A stretch of 64,000 bases of DNA from Catenaria anguillulae PL171 (GCA_002102555.1 MCFL01000045.1:62001-126000); one strand, 5' to 3'; counted from the stretch's first letter, positions 10,125-21,222 are shown. Made by a program: numbers and translations. The notes: a model not told the origin generated them from the letters alone.

Positions 10125-11520
10125 TTTTTTTTTTTTTTTTTTAAATACACTACTGCATGTATTGTGGGCTACGACCAACTCAAAAGCTCCAAAGAGGAGG
10201 AAGCAAGAAGGAAGAGACCAGAACACAACCGCTACAAAATGAGCGTCACAAGCAAGCAAGAAGGGAGGGCAGGCAAGTGGCAGTAGGGGCCGCAAGCGAC
10301 CATGGGGACGAGGCGGGAAAGGAAATTGAGGAGCAGGCGGGGAGGAGCAACAACAAACCAACCAGGAAACAGCCTTTCAGATGTCCTCTGGGCTCAGCAC
10401 ACCCTTCTTTTTTGCCTTGTGGGCCCAACTCAGCTCTTGCGCAGCTGTCAAAGCGGCTGCAAAGTCTTTGGACTGCCAAAGCTCGTCCAACACTACTGCT
10501 AGGTCCGCCTCAACAATGGCAAGGTCGCGGTTGACCCGCATATACCGCTCAGAGGTCCTTGCCTTGTGGGCCTTCAACTCGGCCACCATCTCAGACTCGG
10601 CATCAAGCTCGGTGGTGAGGGTCTCGAGACTTGCCGAAAGCCCCTTGACCGTACTGGCAAGTGACTCTTGGCGAGTATCAAGCTCCTCGACTTGCTTGGC
10701 GACCTTGTCCTGCGCCAGTTTGAGGGCCGCAAGCAGCTCATCTTGCCGGGCACAGAACTTGGCCAGCTGCTCCTTCATGTCATTGACTTGACCTGCCAAA
10801 TACGCGACCTCGGCACGCAAATCCCTCTCGACTGAGTCAACCTTGTTGAGGGCTTGCTTGGCAGCATCAGCATAGCTGACACCGCCAGCACTTGCCGGCG
10901 CCGGCGCGGGGAACGAGAAGGAGGGAGGCAGGGTCTTGACTGGAGGGCGTGTGGGGCATGCATTCCTCAAGTGGTCCAGGGAACCACAAGAGAAACACAA
11001 CTTGGCAGTACCAGGAAAGAAGCGCAAATCATGACCGTTAAGAGCGTACTCGCCAAGGCCAACGGCGGCGTCGGCATCCTCCTTGGACTCGTACCGCCAC
11101 AAGATGCGGGAGAACGAGCGAGCGCGGCAGTTGTCGACCAGCAGGGCATGGCCCTTGGCGAGCAAACCAGGGAGCTGGCGGATCGTGTTGTACGCACAGA
11201 GAATCTGCACGTTCTTGGCTTGGTCGGCACGCTGGTTGAACCACTCCTTGACATCAGTCATGGCGTGGATGTACTGGCCGCGGAAAAAGGTTGAGGGCTT
11301 GTTGATGGCCGAGGCCAAATCATCTTGGCTTTTGTATGAGACTTGTAAAAACTTGATTCCAGCGACAGTACGGTGCCCGAGGAGCGCATCGACATTGTAG
11401 TATGGCTTGAGCCGGGCGACAGTGGCCTGCGGATCAACAGAGAAAGGGACGGGTCCCACCCAACCAGTGATCGCTGACGCCTGGGCATCAACAATCATGA
11501 GGTCGGTCATGGCAAGCGAG
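10125..11520 (-). mobile_element. ORF1-only retroelement (half-LINE), copy 1
   Basis: Read on the minus strand the element has an ORF1-type gene (11510-10377), a ~230-bp 3' region and an 18-base poly-A (T tract 10125-10142). There is no endonuclease, RT or RNase H frame. Just before the poly-A lies AATACATGCAGTAGTG, nearly the same end as the LINEs here. It interrupts the hAT transposase. A matching target-site duplication on the right (expected near 11520-11600) was not found, so the 5' boundary is approximate. Confidence 0.7.
10377..11510 (-). CDS. LINE ORF1-type protein with CCHC knuckle and coiled coil
   Basis: This intact 377-residue frame starts at ATG 11510. The N-terminal third (about 15-170) shares an organisation with the ORF1 of the full LINE in this window, with blocks such as WVGPVPFSVDP, STFFRGQYIHAM and LLVDNCRARSFSRILW. 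A CCHC knuckle follows (KLCFSCGSLDHLRNAC, about 190-205), then a Pro-rich linker and a long heptad-type coiled coil (about 230-370). ORF1 proteins of non-LTR elements bind and package the element RNA. It is the only gene of this element. Being intact while most neighbouring TE genes are broken is notable. Confidence 0.75.
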   Translation of the reverse strand: MTDLMIVDAQASAITGWVGPVPFSVDPQATVARLKPYYNVDALLGHRTVAGIKFLQVSYKSQDDLASAINKPSTFFRGQYIHAMTDVKEWFNQRADQAKNVQILCAYNTIRQLPGLLAKGHALLVDNCRARSFSRILWRYESKEDADAAVGLGEYALNGHDLRFFPGTAKLCFSCGSLDHLRNACPTRPPVKTLPPSFSFPAPAPASAGGVSYADAAKQALNKVDSVERDLRAEVAYLAGQVNDMKEQLAKFCARQDELLAALKLAQDKVAKQVEELDTRQESLASTVKGLSASLETLTTELDAESEMVAELKAHKARTSERYMRVNRDLAIVEADLAVVLDELWQSKDFAAALTAAQELSWAHKAKKKGVLSPEDI

Positions 11521-11589
11521 CAGACGGCGCTTAGTTTAGGGCGTGGGCGAGGTGCTTAATGTATTGCTTGGAGTTTTTTTAGAAGAATT

Positions 11590-12170
11590 CCATTCATAGA
11601 TTTGCTATTCCCTATTCTTAGCATGCCAACACTACCTGCCATGTGCATTCTGACCACAGCGTCTAGGTGCACCACCAAATCGATGAGGCCGCTTGTGACA
11701 GCAGCTGTCTCAAACAGTCAGGGCAGGCCAGATACTGTGGTAGGCAGCGGCAAGTTGCGGGTTGGTGGTAGTGGTCATTGGCCTTAGCTGCTGCATGCTT
11801 GCAGAAATCACACTCATGGACGAAACTACACCAACCACAGGTTTGTTGGCTTCAGTGCGGCGAAACAGGTTGCCTTGGCCACGGTGGCCCGTCTCAGGCT
11901 TGCCAGAATTGTTCTTGTTTGCGTTGCTGTTTCCGGTGGTGTTTCTGCTGGCACGCGTGTTGGATGTGCCACCATTTCCGTTGGATAAGGCGCCTTCATT
12001 GGACTTGTACTGGAAAGGCAGGCCGACAATTTGCTTGAGGGTTGTGTGTGGAATGGACGTGCCTAACAACAACTGGTCCACGCCGGCAAACACAGCCCTG
12101 AGCGGGGTGACATGGTCGGCTGCCTTCTCAAGCAGCGACTCATGAACAGAGCCCAGAATGCAAAGTTGGA
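11590..12170 (-). pseudogene. Gag-like retroelement fragment
   Basis: On the minus strand about 150 residues are open (LLEKAADHVTPLRAVFAGVDQLLLG, then an Asn/Gly/Ser/Thr-rich tail). The composition resembles the gag region of LTR retrotransposons, but no zinc knuckle or protease is present and I cannot assign a clade. It is bounded by the two ORF1-only elements. About 70 bp between 11521 and 11590 shows nothing. Confidence 0.35.
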
Positions 12171-13680
12171 TTTTTTTTAAAAATCGCTACTACATGTATT
12201 TGACTTTAACCAACACAAATCCTGGCCAAAAGAGGGACAGCAGGAAGGGAGGAGTACAAACACACCCACCACGATGGGTGGCGCAGGCAAGCAAGGGGGA
12301 GGCAGGCAAACGGTAGTAGGGGTCATTTAAGACCTGAGAGGGGGGACAAGGAAGAGCGGGGGGGGGGGGGGGGCACAACAAACACAACAACTACGACTTG
12401 CTGAGGAAGGAGTCGGGGTACGCGATGGAACCCTGCTCCTTTGCGTAATGGGCCCAACTCTTCTCCCGCGCAGCCGCCAAGCGTTCCTCAAAGTCGTCGT
12501 ACAAGCGAAGCTCGTCCAAAGCAACCTTGAGATCCACCTCGACGATGGCAAGGTCACGGTTGACCCGCATGTACCGCTCAGAGGTCTTGGCCCGGTGGGC
12601 TGTCAGCTCGGCCACATCCTCCATTGTTGTCTCCAACGCTGGCTTGATGGACTCAGACATGAGCTCAAACTTTTTGGTGAGAGTCTCAAAGCCTGACAAG
12701 AGCCCCTCTACCAAACCGGCAAGGGATACCAAGCGTTCCTCAATCCCCTCAACCTCCTCTTTGGTTGCCGACAATCTCTTCTCAAGACCATTGACCCGGG
12801 CAAACAACCTGCTTCGACACGTCCGACTTGAACACCATTAGCAGGGCCTCTTGATCGGCCATGAACTTGGCCATTTGTCCTTGCATGGCCATGATCTTGT
12901 CGGCCAAGTCATCAATCTTGCCACGCAAATCCTTGTCAAGGGTGTCAACCTTGTCAACAGCTTGCTTGGCAACATCAGCATAGCTGAGGCCGCCACGTGT
13001 TGGCGCTGAGGCGCAAGAGCGAGACGAGGGAGGCAAGACCTTGGCAATGGCAGGCCTTGATGGGCAGGCCAGCTTGACATGGCCGCGCTTGCCACGGGAG
13101 TAGCAGAGCTTGGCCGAACCGGGGAAGAAACGCAACTCATGCCCATTGGAGGCAAGCTCGCCCAGGGCAACTGCATCCATGGCATCTTGTTTGGTCTCGT
13201 AGCGCCAAATGACACGCGAGAAAGACCGAGCACGACTGTTGTCAACCAAGAGCGCTTGGCCCTTGGCAACCAGGGAACCGAGTTGGCGCACGGCACTGTA
13301 GCCGCACAAGACTTGTACGAGCACGTCCTTTTCGGTGAGCTCGCTCGCCCATTCTTGCACATCGCCAACAACATGCAGGAACTGGCCGCGGAAAAAGCGA
13401 GGGGACTGGTCAATGGCAGACGCCATGTCTTGTTGGTTGCCAAAGATGGCCCTGTAGAAGCGAGATCCGTTGACAAGCTGCTCACCGGCAATGGCGGTCG
13501 ACTTGTACTTGCGCCTGAGGTGCTCAAGGGCGGCATCTTGATTGACAGAGTGGGGGATGGGCCCTACCCAAGCCATGAACGGCGACGCCGGGGCGTCAAC
13601 ATCCATGGCGTTGGACATGGCGATCGTATTGTGGACACGGATAGGGGTTGCGGGGGGCTTGCCGAGTTGATTGCTTAAAG
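12171..13680 (-). mobile_element. ORF1-only retroelement (half-LINE), copy 2
   Basis: The architecture matches copy 1: a minus-strand ORF1 (13618-12391), a ~210-bp 3' region and a poly-A (T tract 12171-12178) preceded by AATACATGTAGTAGCG. No RT or endonuclease frame is present. The right end meets the 5'-truncated LINE-C near 13680-13690. No target-site duplication was found. The 3' region includes a G tract at about 12358-12373. Confidence 0.65.
12391..13618 (-). pseudogene. ORF1-type protein gene with one frameshift
   Basis: Two overlapping minus-strand frames, 13618-12782 and 12807-12391, together cover the architecture of the first half-LINE ORF1: WVGPIPHSVNQ, RFFRGQFLHVVGDV and LLVDNSRARSFSRVIW, a knuckle KLCYSRGKRGHVKLAC in which the second Cys is replaced by Arg, then a coiled coil ending in SERYMRVNRDLAIVE, a block nearly identical in copy 1. 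A single-base shift near 12790-12810 joins them. The altered knuckle suggests decay or relaxed constraint. Confidence 0.65.
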
Positions 13681-14037
13681 TTAAATGTCTCTGCTATGCA
13701 TAGAGTTGCCGCTTCGCCGCCTACTTGTGCCGCTACACAATTTGTTGCTTGTCCTTCGTGCACTGGTAAAGGAAAGGGATGTTGTGCTTGAGCTTGTCAA
13801 GGTCAAGGGCCATGATGGGAATGTCGAGAATGAAAAGGCAGACGAGTTGGCTCGCTGTGGTGCAAACTGCCGCGAGGTGTACGCCCTATCGCCGCGGTTT
13901 ACGGGCAAAATTGACTTTGGGGCGCTGGTGCAGATTGGCCATGAGTTGGTGTATGCGCAGGTGGGCCGCGAAATCCGGCGTCAAGTGCAGGTGCAATCCC
14001 GTATTGAGCTGTATTTGTACATGCTCAAGCTGGTTGG

Positions 14038-14390
14038 TTTTTTTTTTTAAAAATACAAGCAGCCTATGTCCTGAGGGAGATAGACCATTGATACACAAAG
14101 ACACAAGCTCATACACACAAACACACAACTCCTTGGACTTGGCACTTGGGTACGTGCTTGGGGCCTTGGACCTTTGGCTTGATTCTGGCCTCGTACAACC
14201 ACCAACAGAGGGTGGGCAAAGCAAGAATGCAAGCAATGCAGGTGCAGGTGCCAGGAGGCCAGGGGCTGAAGGAGGCAATGTGGAGCAGAGACCAAGCAAC
14301 CACATGTGCACCAGATGACTTGGGTGGGGTTCGAACCCACGACCTTCGCCTTGCAAGGCGGGAGTGTTGCCACTATGCCAAAACCACTGG
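14038..14390 (-). mobile_element. tRNA-derived SINE, family 1 (copy a)
   Basis: Read on the minus strand, a tRNA-like head contains an A box (TGGCATAGTGG, complement of 14370-14380) and a B box (GGGTTCGAACCC, 14327-14338). A ~270-bp body follows, then the tail TGTATTT plus A-rich sequence (T tract starts 14038). It is flanked by a perfect 18-bp target-site duplication, catgctcaagctggttgg, at 14020-14037 and 14391-14408. It splits the LINE-C RNase H region; removing it and one duplication restores the frame. The body is the same family as the copy at 44163-44518. Confidence 0.92.
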
Positions 14391-14856
14391 CATGCTCAAG
14401 CTGGTTGGCCAGCCGGACTTGATCGTGTTTGATGGGGCCATTCGCAACAGCCGTAAGGCGTCGTCCATGATTGCGTCATTGGCTGACGATTCATCAGTCA
14501 CGTTCCGCGTCAAGGTTTTGACGGGCCGCCTGCCAACTCGCGCCCAGCTCCACAAGTATTGGCCGGGCCAGGTACCATCCCCGAATTGCGTGCTTTGTGG
14601 CGCGCTTGACGATCAACGGCACTGGTTCAGATGCCCAGCGCTCGCCGACTTTCTCTGGATGTGCCGGCTAGACGTGCATGATCAAGTGTTGGGGCTGCTA
14701 CGACGCCGTAAGATGACAGCGCAATGTGTGTCTGCAAGAACACTGGTCGAGCGACTCATGAGCTTGCCCAAGATCCAAGCGACAGCAGCGTGCGTGGTTG
14801 ACGTTCACTTGCGACAGCAGTTCCCCCAACTTGCACCCACTCTCGCGCAGATTGTT

Positions 14857-15103
14857 TTTTTTTTTAAAAATTTAACCTCAGACAATTGCACATATATGAC
14901 ATTCAAGTACACCACCACACAACACAATCACTTGATGGAGGACAGAAGTAACTTGGAAAGTCTTGTGCTTTGACATAGGCATGGCCACAGAGGGACATGC
15001 GATGCTTGTCTTGAGAGGACCAAGCGACTTGGGTGGGGTTCGAACCCATGACCTTTGCCTTGCAAGGCGGGAGTGTTACCACTGTGCCAAAACCACTTGG
15101 CTA
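14857..15103 (-). mobile_element. tRNA-headed SINE, family 2
   Basis: The same head as family 1 (B box GGGTTCGAACCC at 15036-15047; A box TGGCACAGTGG, complement of 15079-15089) is joined to an unrelated ~150-bp body and its own A-rich tail (T tract from about 14857). It has a perfect 18-bp duplication, actctcgcgcagattgtt, at 14839-14856 and 15104-15121. It is inserted in the LINE-C ORF2 C-terminal region, 449 bp after the first SINE. Sharing only the head shows two SINE bodies using one pol III promoter module. Confidence 0.88.
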
Positions 15104-15906
15104 ACTCTCGCGCAGATTGTTGCCATTGCCTCCACAACCATTCGGACTGTATTGTGGAAGGAACATTGCAGGCTTGTTGGACCAATTGAGCGGCACACAC
15201 CAGAGGAACGGTCAACTCATCGGCCTTGCCATTTTGCCCATTGCCAAGAGGGACGCACCTCAGGGACCCAGCAGTCGCTCATGGATTCCGCACTCATTGC
15301 CGCGCACTACATCCATGAGTGCCGTGTTGGCTGCCCGCCACTTGCTGGCTCCCTGACCACCTCGCAAGTGCCAGTTTCCTTTGATGAGTGGAGATTCCAC
15401 GGCACATTCCCAGGGCTCTCGACCCCCCAATTCGGATTTGGCCACGCAGAGCAACGCTTTGCCACTTGTGTTGGAGTACAGCCAGGTACACACTCTATTT
15501 TTGTCCCCTCGCCGTCCCCTACGGCTATCTCTGCGCTCGTGGCGTAATTCCTCTTCCATTCCTCCATGTCTCTTGTTTACCTTACCCTGTTCCCCGACAT
15601 TTGCTTTTGAGCCATCGATTTTCTTTTGCATGTTGCTGATTCTGTGCACCCATGATATGGTTGATTGTTAACTTTTTGATTTTGTTTCTCCCTTTCTGTT
15701 TACCTCCTCTTTTTCCCTCTCCTCCTCTCCCTCTTTTTTCACCCCATGGCCAAGTGCCCCTACCACCAACTGCTTGCCATTTTCCTGCTTGCTTTTGTCG
15801 TTTATTGAGTGTTTTGGATCTGTGACCTTCCGGCTCTTGTACCTTATTTCAGGGCTATTGTGTTGGTTTTTCAGCTTCAATACATGTGGTAGTGATTAAA
15901 AAAAAA

Positions 15907-18882
15907 TGCAGCACTGGCGCCGATCCAATCATGTGCTTGAGCGTGTTGAACGCATCCTCGCACTTGACCGTCCAGTCGTCGTCTGTTATGACGGTCACGA
16001 ATCGTAACGCGTCAAGTGGAGCGGCGACCGTGGCCATGTTGATCATAAAGTGCCGCAGGTAATTGACGGTTCCAAGGAGCGACTGCACCTGCTTGCCAGT
16101 CGTGGGGCGTTCCAAACCCTGGATGTCAATGATCTTGGCCGGCGCAGGGCGAATCGCGCCGTTGCCGATGACATGGCCAAGTAATGGATCTCGGGACAGT
16201 ACCAGTGGCACTTGGACGGTTTGATGCGGAGGTTGAACTGGTTGAGGCGGTGCATGACTTCAATGAAATGAATTGTGTGCTCCGACCAACATGCTGAAAA
16301 TGACAAGATCGTCAATGTACACGCGAACGTAGGGCAAGTCGGCAAAGATGGGCTGCATGACCCGCTGGAATCGAGACAACAATGCCTTGAGGCCAAATGG
16401 TGCCCGCTTGAAGCAGTACTGCACACCTTGCCATTTGAAACAAAGGTACTTGCGCGAGCGGCAAGAAACGCGGAATTGGTTAAACGACACATAAAGATCA
16501 ATGGACGAAAACACCTTGGCGGCGCATGCCTCATTGAGATGGTCAAAGATGAGCAGAAGAGCGTGCGAGTCATCGGAAGTAATGTTGTTGATGACACGCG
16601 GGTCCATGCAAACACGATAGCCAGTGTAGTTACCCCGCGCATCCTTCTTCTCCACCACCACCAAATTCAAATTCCACGGCGACTCAAACTCGTTACGCTC
16701 AATCACATCCTCATCCACCCACGTACCCACCTGCCCTTCCATGACAACCTTCTTTTCGTGCGTGAATTGGCGCTCCCGCTCTTGCACGGGGCGTTCTTTG
16801 CCTGGCAGAATGTTGACATGGACCGTGGACAGCGGGTGGATGCACGCATTGCCCTTTGGAATGGACGCGTTCTCGTTGATCAGGCGCTGGACGTCGTCCG
16901 GGAGCGCCGCGATGAGCGATGGTTGATCCTCAGGGAAGAGTGCAGGTCGCTCGTCAATCTCAGGATCGAGACGCGGCTGCCTGCCTTGCTTGGGATCCAA
17001 GTTTTCAACGCTGATACCGAGTGTGTGGAGCGTGGTGTTGCCAATGAGAGGCGGAATGTTGATATCCAAATCGTAAATGCCAAAGCGAAATTGTAAATGC
17101 CAAAGCGACAAACGACGGATCGACCGTTGAAGCGAAGGAGTGTATCGACAATGCCGAGGCATGGCGACAGGCCGCCAATCCCACGGATGGCCATGGGCTT
17201 GGGCAGCGGTCGAACGTGGTCGTGGAAATGGTTGGCATATTGCTTTGGGAGTACATTGCGGTCACTGCCCGTGTCCAAGCGACACGTGAGCGTGGTCGGG
17301 GTGAGCGCCTTGAATTGTAAACGGCCGGTCGACGCATGGAGCTGATCATGCAGCTCAGAGTCGGGTGGACAGTTGAGGCGCGGGCCTGAACGGCGGACCG
17401 CAATCACTGGCGACAGCTCGGCATTCACCTCAATTCGCTTTGGTGAAGCAGAACGAGTATCATGGGCAACAATTGGTGTATTATCTTGCAACAACACGTT
17501 CACAGGCGGATCAGCAGCCGAGGGCTTGCACTGGTCAGCCGCCGGATTGCCCAATACCACTGCACAAATGTCCTGCGACTCAACCAATTGGTCCTTGAGC
17601 TCGTCGTGGTTTGCTGGCAGCTTGCCCGATACCACTTGACAAAAACTCTGTGAGTTGCAAGAATGCCAACAGGGGACGTCAGCTTTTGTCTGCATGACAA
17701 TTGCGGGTGCAATGGTGGTGCACGTCATTCTTCAATCGCATCATGCATGGTCTCGTCGGCAGTGGCAACCAAACTGGACGTGCCAGCCAAGACTCGGTCG
17801 AATTCCGTTCAACGCTGCTCCTCACCGCCATTCAAGGATGACGGATCAGGCAAGGGTGAGGTTTGACCAGCCCTGACCGGGTTCCTGTTGCCAACAGCCT
17901 CCACCAAAGCACTCTGCACTGGCACCTCGTCTCCCCCCTCACAGACCCAAACAATGCGCCAGCCAACAGAGACTGCGTTCCTCTTGATCCTGGCCAATAC
18001 CTCGGTATCCGAATGATCCGAGAAACCTCGCGCAAACGAGGGGACAAGTGTGCCCACGAGCAAAGGAACGCACTGGCCACCGTGGCCATTCGTACACCCT
18101 CAAAATCCTGATCGCTTGCCACAGCGTCCATGAATGCCTTGATACGGCGCATGTACCCGAGCGGCTCGCAGCTCGGCCTTCTCAAACTTGGCCATGAGGC
18201 CATTGAGGAATGCGGTGCCGGTGCCCTCGTCGATGATCTTGGCCAATGAGCCAAAGTCGTGCTCGTTTACAGGCAAGGCCAAACGAGCGTGGCCAAACAC
18301 TCGGCCAAACTTGTTGTAGGCTGTGATCTTGTTGCACTTGACAGTCGGATGGTTGGGAATTTCTGACACGTCTAGATCCGAGGCCATGGAGCCGGCCGCA
18401 CAATCATGCTCGATAAAACGAATGCGCATTTGCTGGGCTTCGGCCTTGGTTGGCGAGCGTGGCGTTGCTGCACCACGGCCCTGCCTGCGCTTCTTGCTGG
18501 GCGGCGCGGAGAATTGCTCGTTGGCGGCATCCTCGCTCGCGCGCTTGTTGCCAGCATTCGCTGACGCATTGTCGGCAGCAGATCCGGCATTGCCAGCCTC
18601 AATCACCAACACGTCGGCAGGGCAAGCTGAGTTTGCTGCTGCGCCTTGCTGCTGATGGCCATGATCGGCCGTGCTACTTGTATGCCCGTTGTGCGCAGTG
18701 TACTTGTTCGTGTAGCCGCCACGGTAACCACCGCGATGCCCACCACGGTATCCGCCACCACGGGATGATGAGCCTGAATGGTTTTGCGAACCATCCTTGG
18801 CACTCTGCGTCTGCGCACCATCCTTGTTGTTGGTCGGCGACTTGCTCGAGCTCGTGGTGCTCGACTTGGTGTTGTTTTGCAC
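15907..18882 (-). mobile_element. Ty3/gypsy fragment: gag, protease, start of RT
   Basis: Minus-strand order from 18882: a basic gag-like region with an Arg/Gly/Tyr-rich segment (GGGYRGGHRGGYRGGY), an aspartic protease with DTGS (LTCRLDTGSDRNVLP, about 17265-17310), then RT with PWNLNLVVVEKKDARG, YRVCMDPRVIN, FSSIDLYVSFNQ and the catalytic YIDD (VYIDDLVIFS, about 16300). Frames shift several times (for example near 18250, 17100 and 16260). RNase H and integrase are absent: the fragment ends at the poly-A of LINE-C. This copy cannot be autonomous. Confidence 0.8.
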
Positions 18883-19491
18883 TTTGGGATAGAACCCGAT
18901 TGGTGTGCCAATGAGGTGGCGGCAATGAGTGAAGCTAAGCGACGACGGCCAGGTTGTTGTGTGCTGGGAAATTCTGTTGGCAGAACTTGATGAAAAAAAT
19001 GTTGGCGTGCTTGCATAGGTAAGACTAGAAGGTCATCAAGCACGGGTAGTATATACTAAACGACCCAGAATTATCTGAAGAGCTAACCATGGGTTCGTGC
19101 CCAACTGCTGGGTCACGGATCACAAACACAAACACACAACGCTCAATAACTCATCACATGCACACACGTGAACGGCATACACATACACTCTCCTACACAA
19201 CCCCAACAGAGGGGTGGAGCACCAACAGCCATCTCGTGCGTGAGGTGGCATGCAATTTCAGCTGTGGACGCGGACGCCGCTACTTGATGTTGTTGTTGAC
19301 CTTGGTCGTGCATACTTGGCAGAGGCAATTGGTCACGCCTTGGTTGTCTTGTCCTGGTGGAGCATCGAGCCAACCTTCTCACACCGCGGCTTCCACACCG
19401 TGCACCATACGAGCAACGAAACACTTGCCACAATCCGCAGGAGCTGGGATGCAAGTCTGGGGAACCTCCTGCGTAGTGCCAAGTCTATGAC
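18883..19491. other. Non-coding stretch, possible LTR end
   Basis: No gene is recognised. Bases 19040-19110 resemble 21955-22040 (a TATATA run, an AGAGCT block, then TGGGTTCG), as if both carry the end of related LTRs followed by a primer-binding-like TGGGTTCG. The match is imperfect and I could not delimit an LTR pair. Confidence 0.3.
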
Positions 19492-21222
19492 GTGCGCGTT
19501 CCAAGAGCGTACAAAGAAGCACAAACCGACGAAAATGCAGAGTATTGGAAGTATGCAGAGCTAGTCGAGCTTGCGGCTCTTGAAGGAAACGGCACATTCG
19601 AAATGATCAAGATTCAACCTGGCCAGCGACCGATTGGGTGCCAATGGGTTTATGACACGAACAGCAACCCAGATGGGGTACTGACCAAGTGCAAGGCGAG
19701 GCTTGTTGCCCGCGACCAGCAATCGGCCGAAGGAATGGAGATGTACTCTGGGACCCCATGTTTGAACGTCGTATGCATTGTCATCGCCCTTGCTGCCGCC
19801 CATGGCTGGACTGTTTTCGCCATGGATGTATCCAACACGTATCTCCACGCAACACTCAAACAACCAACCCTCATGTGGGCGCCACCAGGTTACTATGTTG
19901 AGAAGGACGAGGCGCTACTACTCATCAAGTCGCTCTACGGATTGAAGGAGGCGGGTCGCCACTGGGCCAAGTACTTGCACGAGGTGTTGTTTGCGCTCGG
20001 TTTTGAAGGCTGCAAGAATGAGGACTGCGTGCTCGTGCAAAAGGACAAGCAGACTGTGTCTGTTCTTGTTCTCATCGTCATCTATGTCGACGACTTGCTC
20101 ATCACTGGACCATCGATGGCCGCCATCGAGTCAACCAAGATGCAGTTGCTCACGCACAAGATTGGGGAGAAACCTGCGCTCAACATCAAGGACCTTGGCG
20201 TCGCTGATGGATTTCTCAACGCAAAGCGTGTTCAGCGACATGATGGCATCTGGCTTGGGCAGCCACAGCACATTGAAGGAATCATCCGCGAGTTTGGCAG
20301 CGAAGTCCATGCCCAAGATCGGCCCGCGCGCGACCACGTTCGTTGTCAAGGAAGAAGTTGACCCAGCGCCTCTCTCGCCCGAAATGCACAAGCGGTACCA
20401 GAAGTTATTGGGCATGCTCCTCTTCGTTGCGACTGGAACACGCCAGGACATCTCCTTTGCTACGGCACTTTGCAGCTCGGCGAGCATGCAACCCCAGCAA
20501 ACACAACTACCCCGACCTGCTCACAGTCGTGGGATACCTCCAGCGGTATCCCGATCTGGGCATCTGGTACCCAAAGGTTCCAACCGGCTCGTCATTCTGG
20601 GACAAGGTTGATGGGTACTGTGATTCATCCTACGCTGACGACCCCAACACGCAACGCTTAACGTCAGGTTTCTGCTTCCGCATTGGACGTGGCCTCGTAT
20701 CATGTCAAGTCGGAGGCAACCATGGGTCGAGACATTGACAGCAGAAGCAGAGGTGAATGCCACTGTAGAAGCAGTCTGAGATGGGACATGGCTGGTCCGA
20801 TTCCTTGCCGTGCTCATCAGTAAATTGCGCCAAAACCCGATTCGCATTAATTGCAACAACAAGGCTGCGATCGCACTCGCAAACGGAGATGGTCTCCACC
20901 GCACAATCCGCCACGTCGCCGTCCGACTTGCATTCCTGAGCGAAAATCAGCGCCGCGACTATGTCCGGCTCATGTTTATTGCCGGGTTGCAGAACATTGC
21001 CGATGGCTTCACCAAGCCCCTCGGTATCCGGCTGTTTGCCCGCTTCTGAGAGTGGTTGAACCTTCAACTGTGCCCACAGTGTGACTTGTAGATCCCCCCC
21101 TTTCTGTATGTATATATGTACATGTTGCGGATATTCTTGCCATGTACTATGTCCTGCCACCTGATGGATTCATGCTTGCAGCGAGTTGCTTGATATGTCC
21201 AAGTTGGCGCCTGCGGGGGAGT
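19492..21222 (+). pseudogene. Ty1/copia reverse transcriptase-RNase H, frameshifted
   Basis: The first frame (to 20361) carries copia RT signatures: GCQWVYDTNSNPDGVLTKCKAR, FAMDVSNTYLHATL, LIKSLYGLKEAGRHW and the catalytic YVDD (VIYVDDLLITGP, about 20080). The frame shifts near 20345 to a second (to 20738: DGYCDSSYADDPNTQRLTSG), then to a third at 20810-21049 with the RNase H tail (NCNNKAAIALANG, ADGFTKPLG). Gag, protease and integrase are absent upstream. A polypurine run (GCGGGGGAG, 21213-21221) precedes a TG dinucleotide, as expected at a 3' LTR. Confidence 0.82.

Larger units (their letters stand above)
13690..15906 (+). mobile_element. LINE-C: 5'-truncated LINE, 3' half with poly-A, carrying two SINEs
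   Basis: Only the end of ORF2 is present: RNase H core (VKVKGHDGNVENEKADELAR), a C-terminal Cys/His motif (PSPNCVLCGALDDQRHWFRC) and the stop at 15545-15547. A CT-rich 3' UTR follows, ending in AATACATGTGGTAGTGA plus poly-A at 15898-15906. The coding frame is open apart from two SINE insertions (14038-14390 and 14857-15103), each bounded by a perfect duplication. It belongs to a subfamily distinct from LINE-A/B/D. The 3' end abuts a gypsy RT fragment in opposite orientation. No duplication around LINE-C itself was found. Confidence 0.8.

Noticed and set aside
14327-14385. Functional tRNA gene on the minus strand (also 15036-15095 and 44165-44230)
   Set aside because: A and B boxes are excellent, but the anticodon arm gives a six-base loop, the acceptor stem does not close, and each copy is part of a longer unit with A-tail and target duplication. 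They are SINE heads.
12171-15906. Half-LINE copy 2 plus LINE-C as a single twin-primed LINE
   Set aside because: Half-LINE copy 2 has its own poly-A at 12171 in the opposite orientation to LINE-C's poly-A at 15898, so they are separate insertions.
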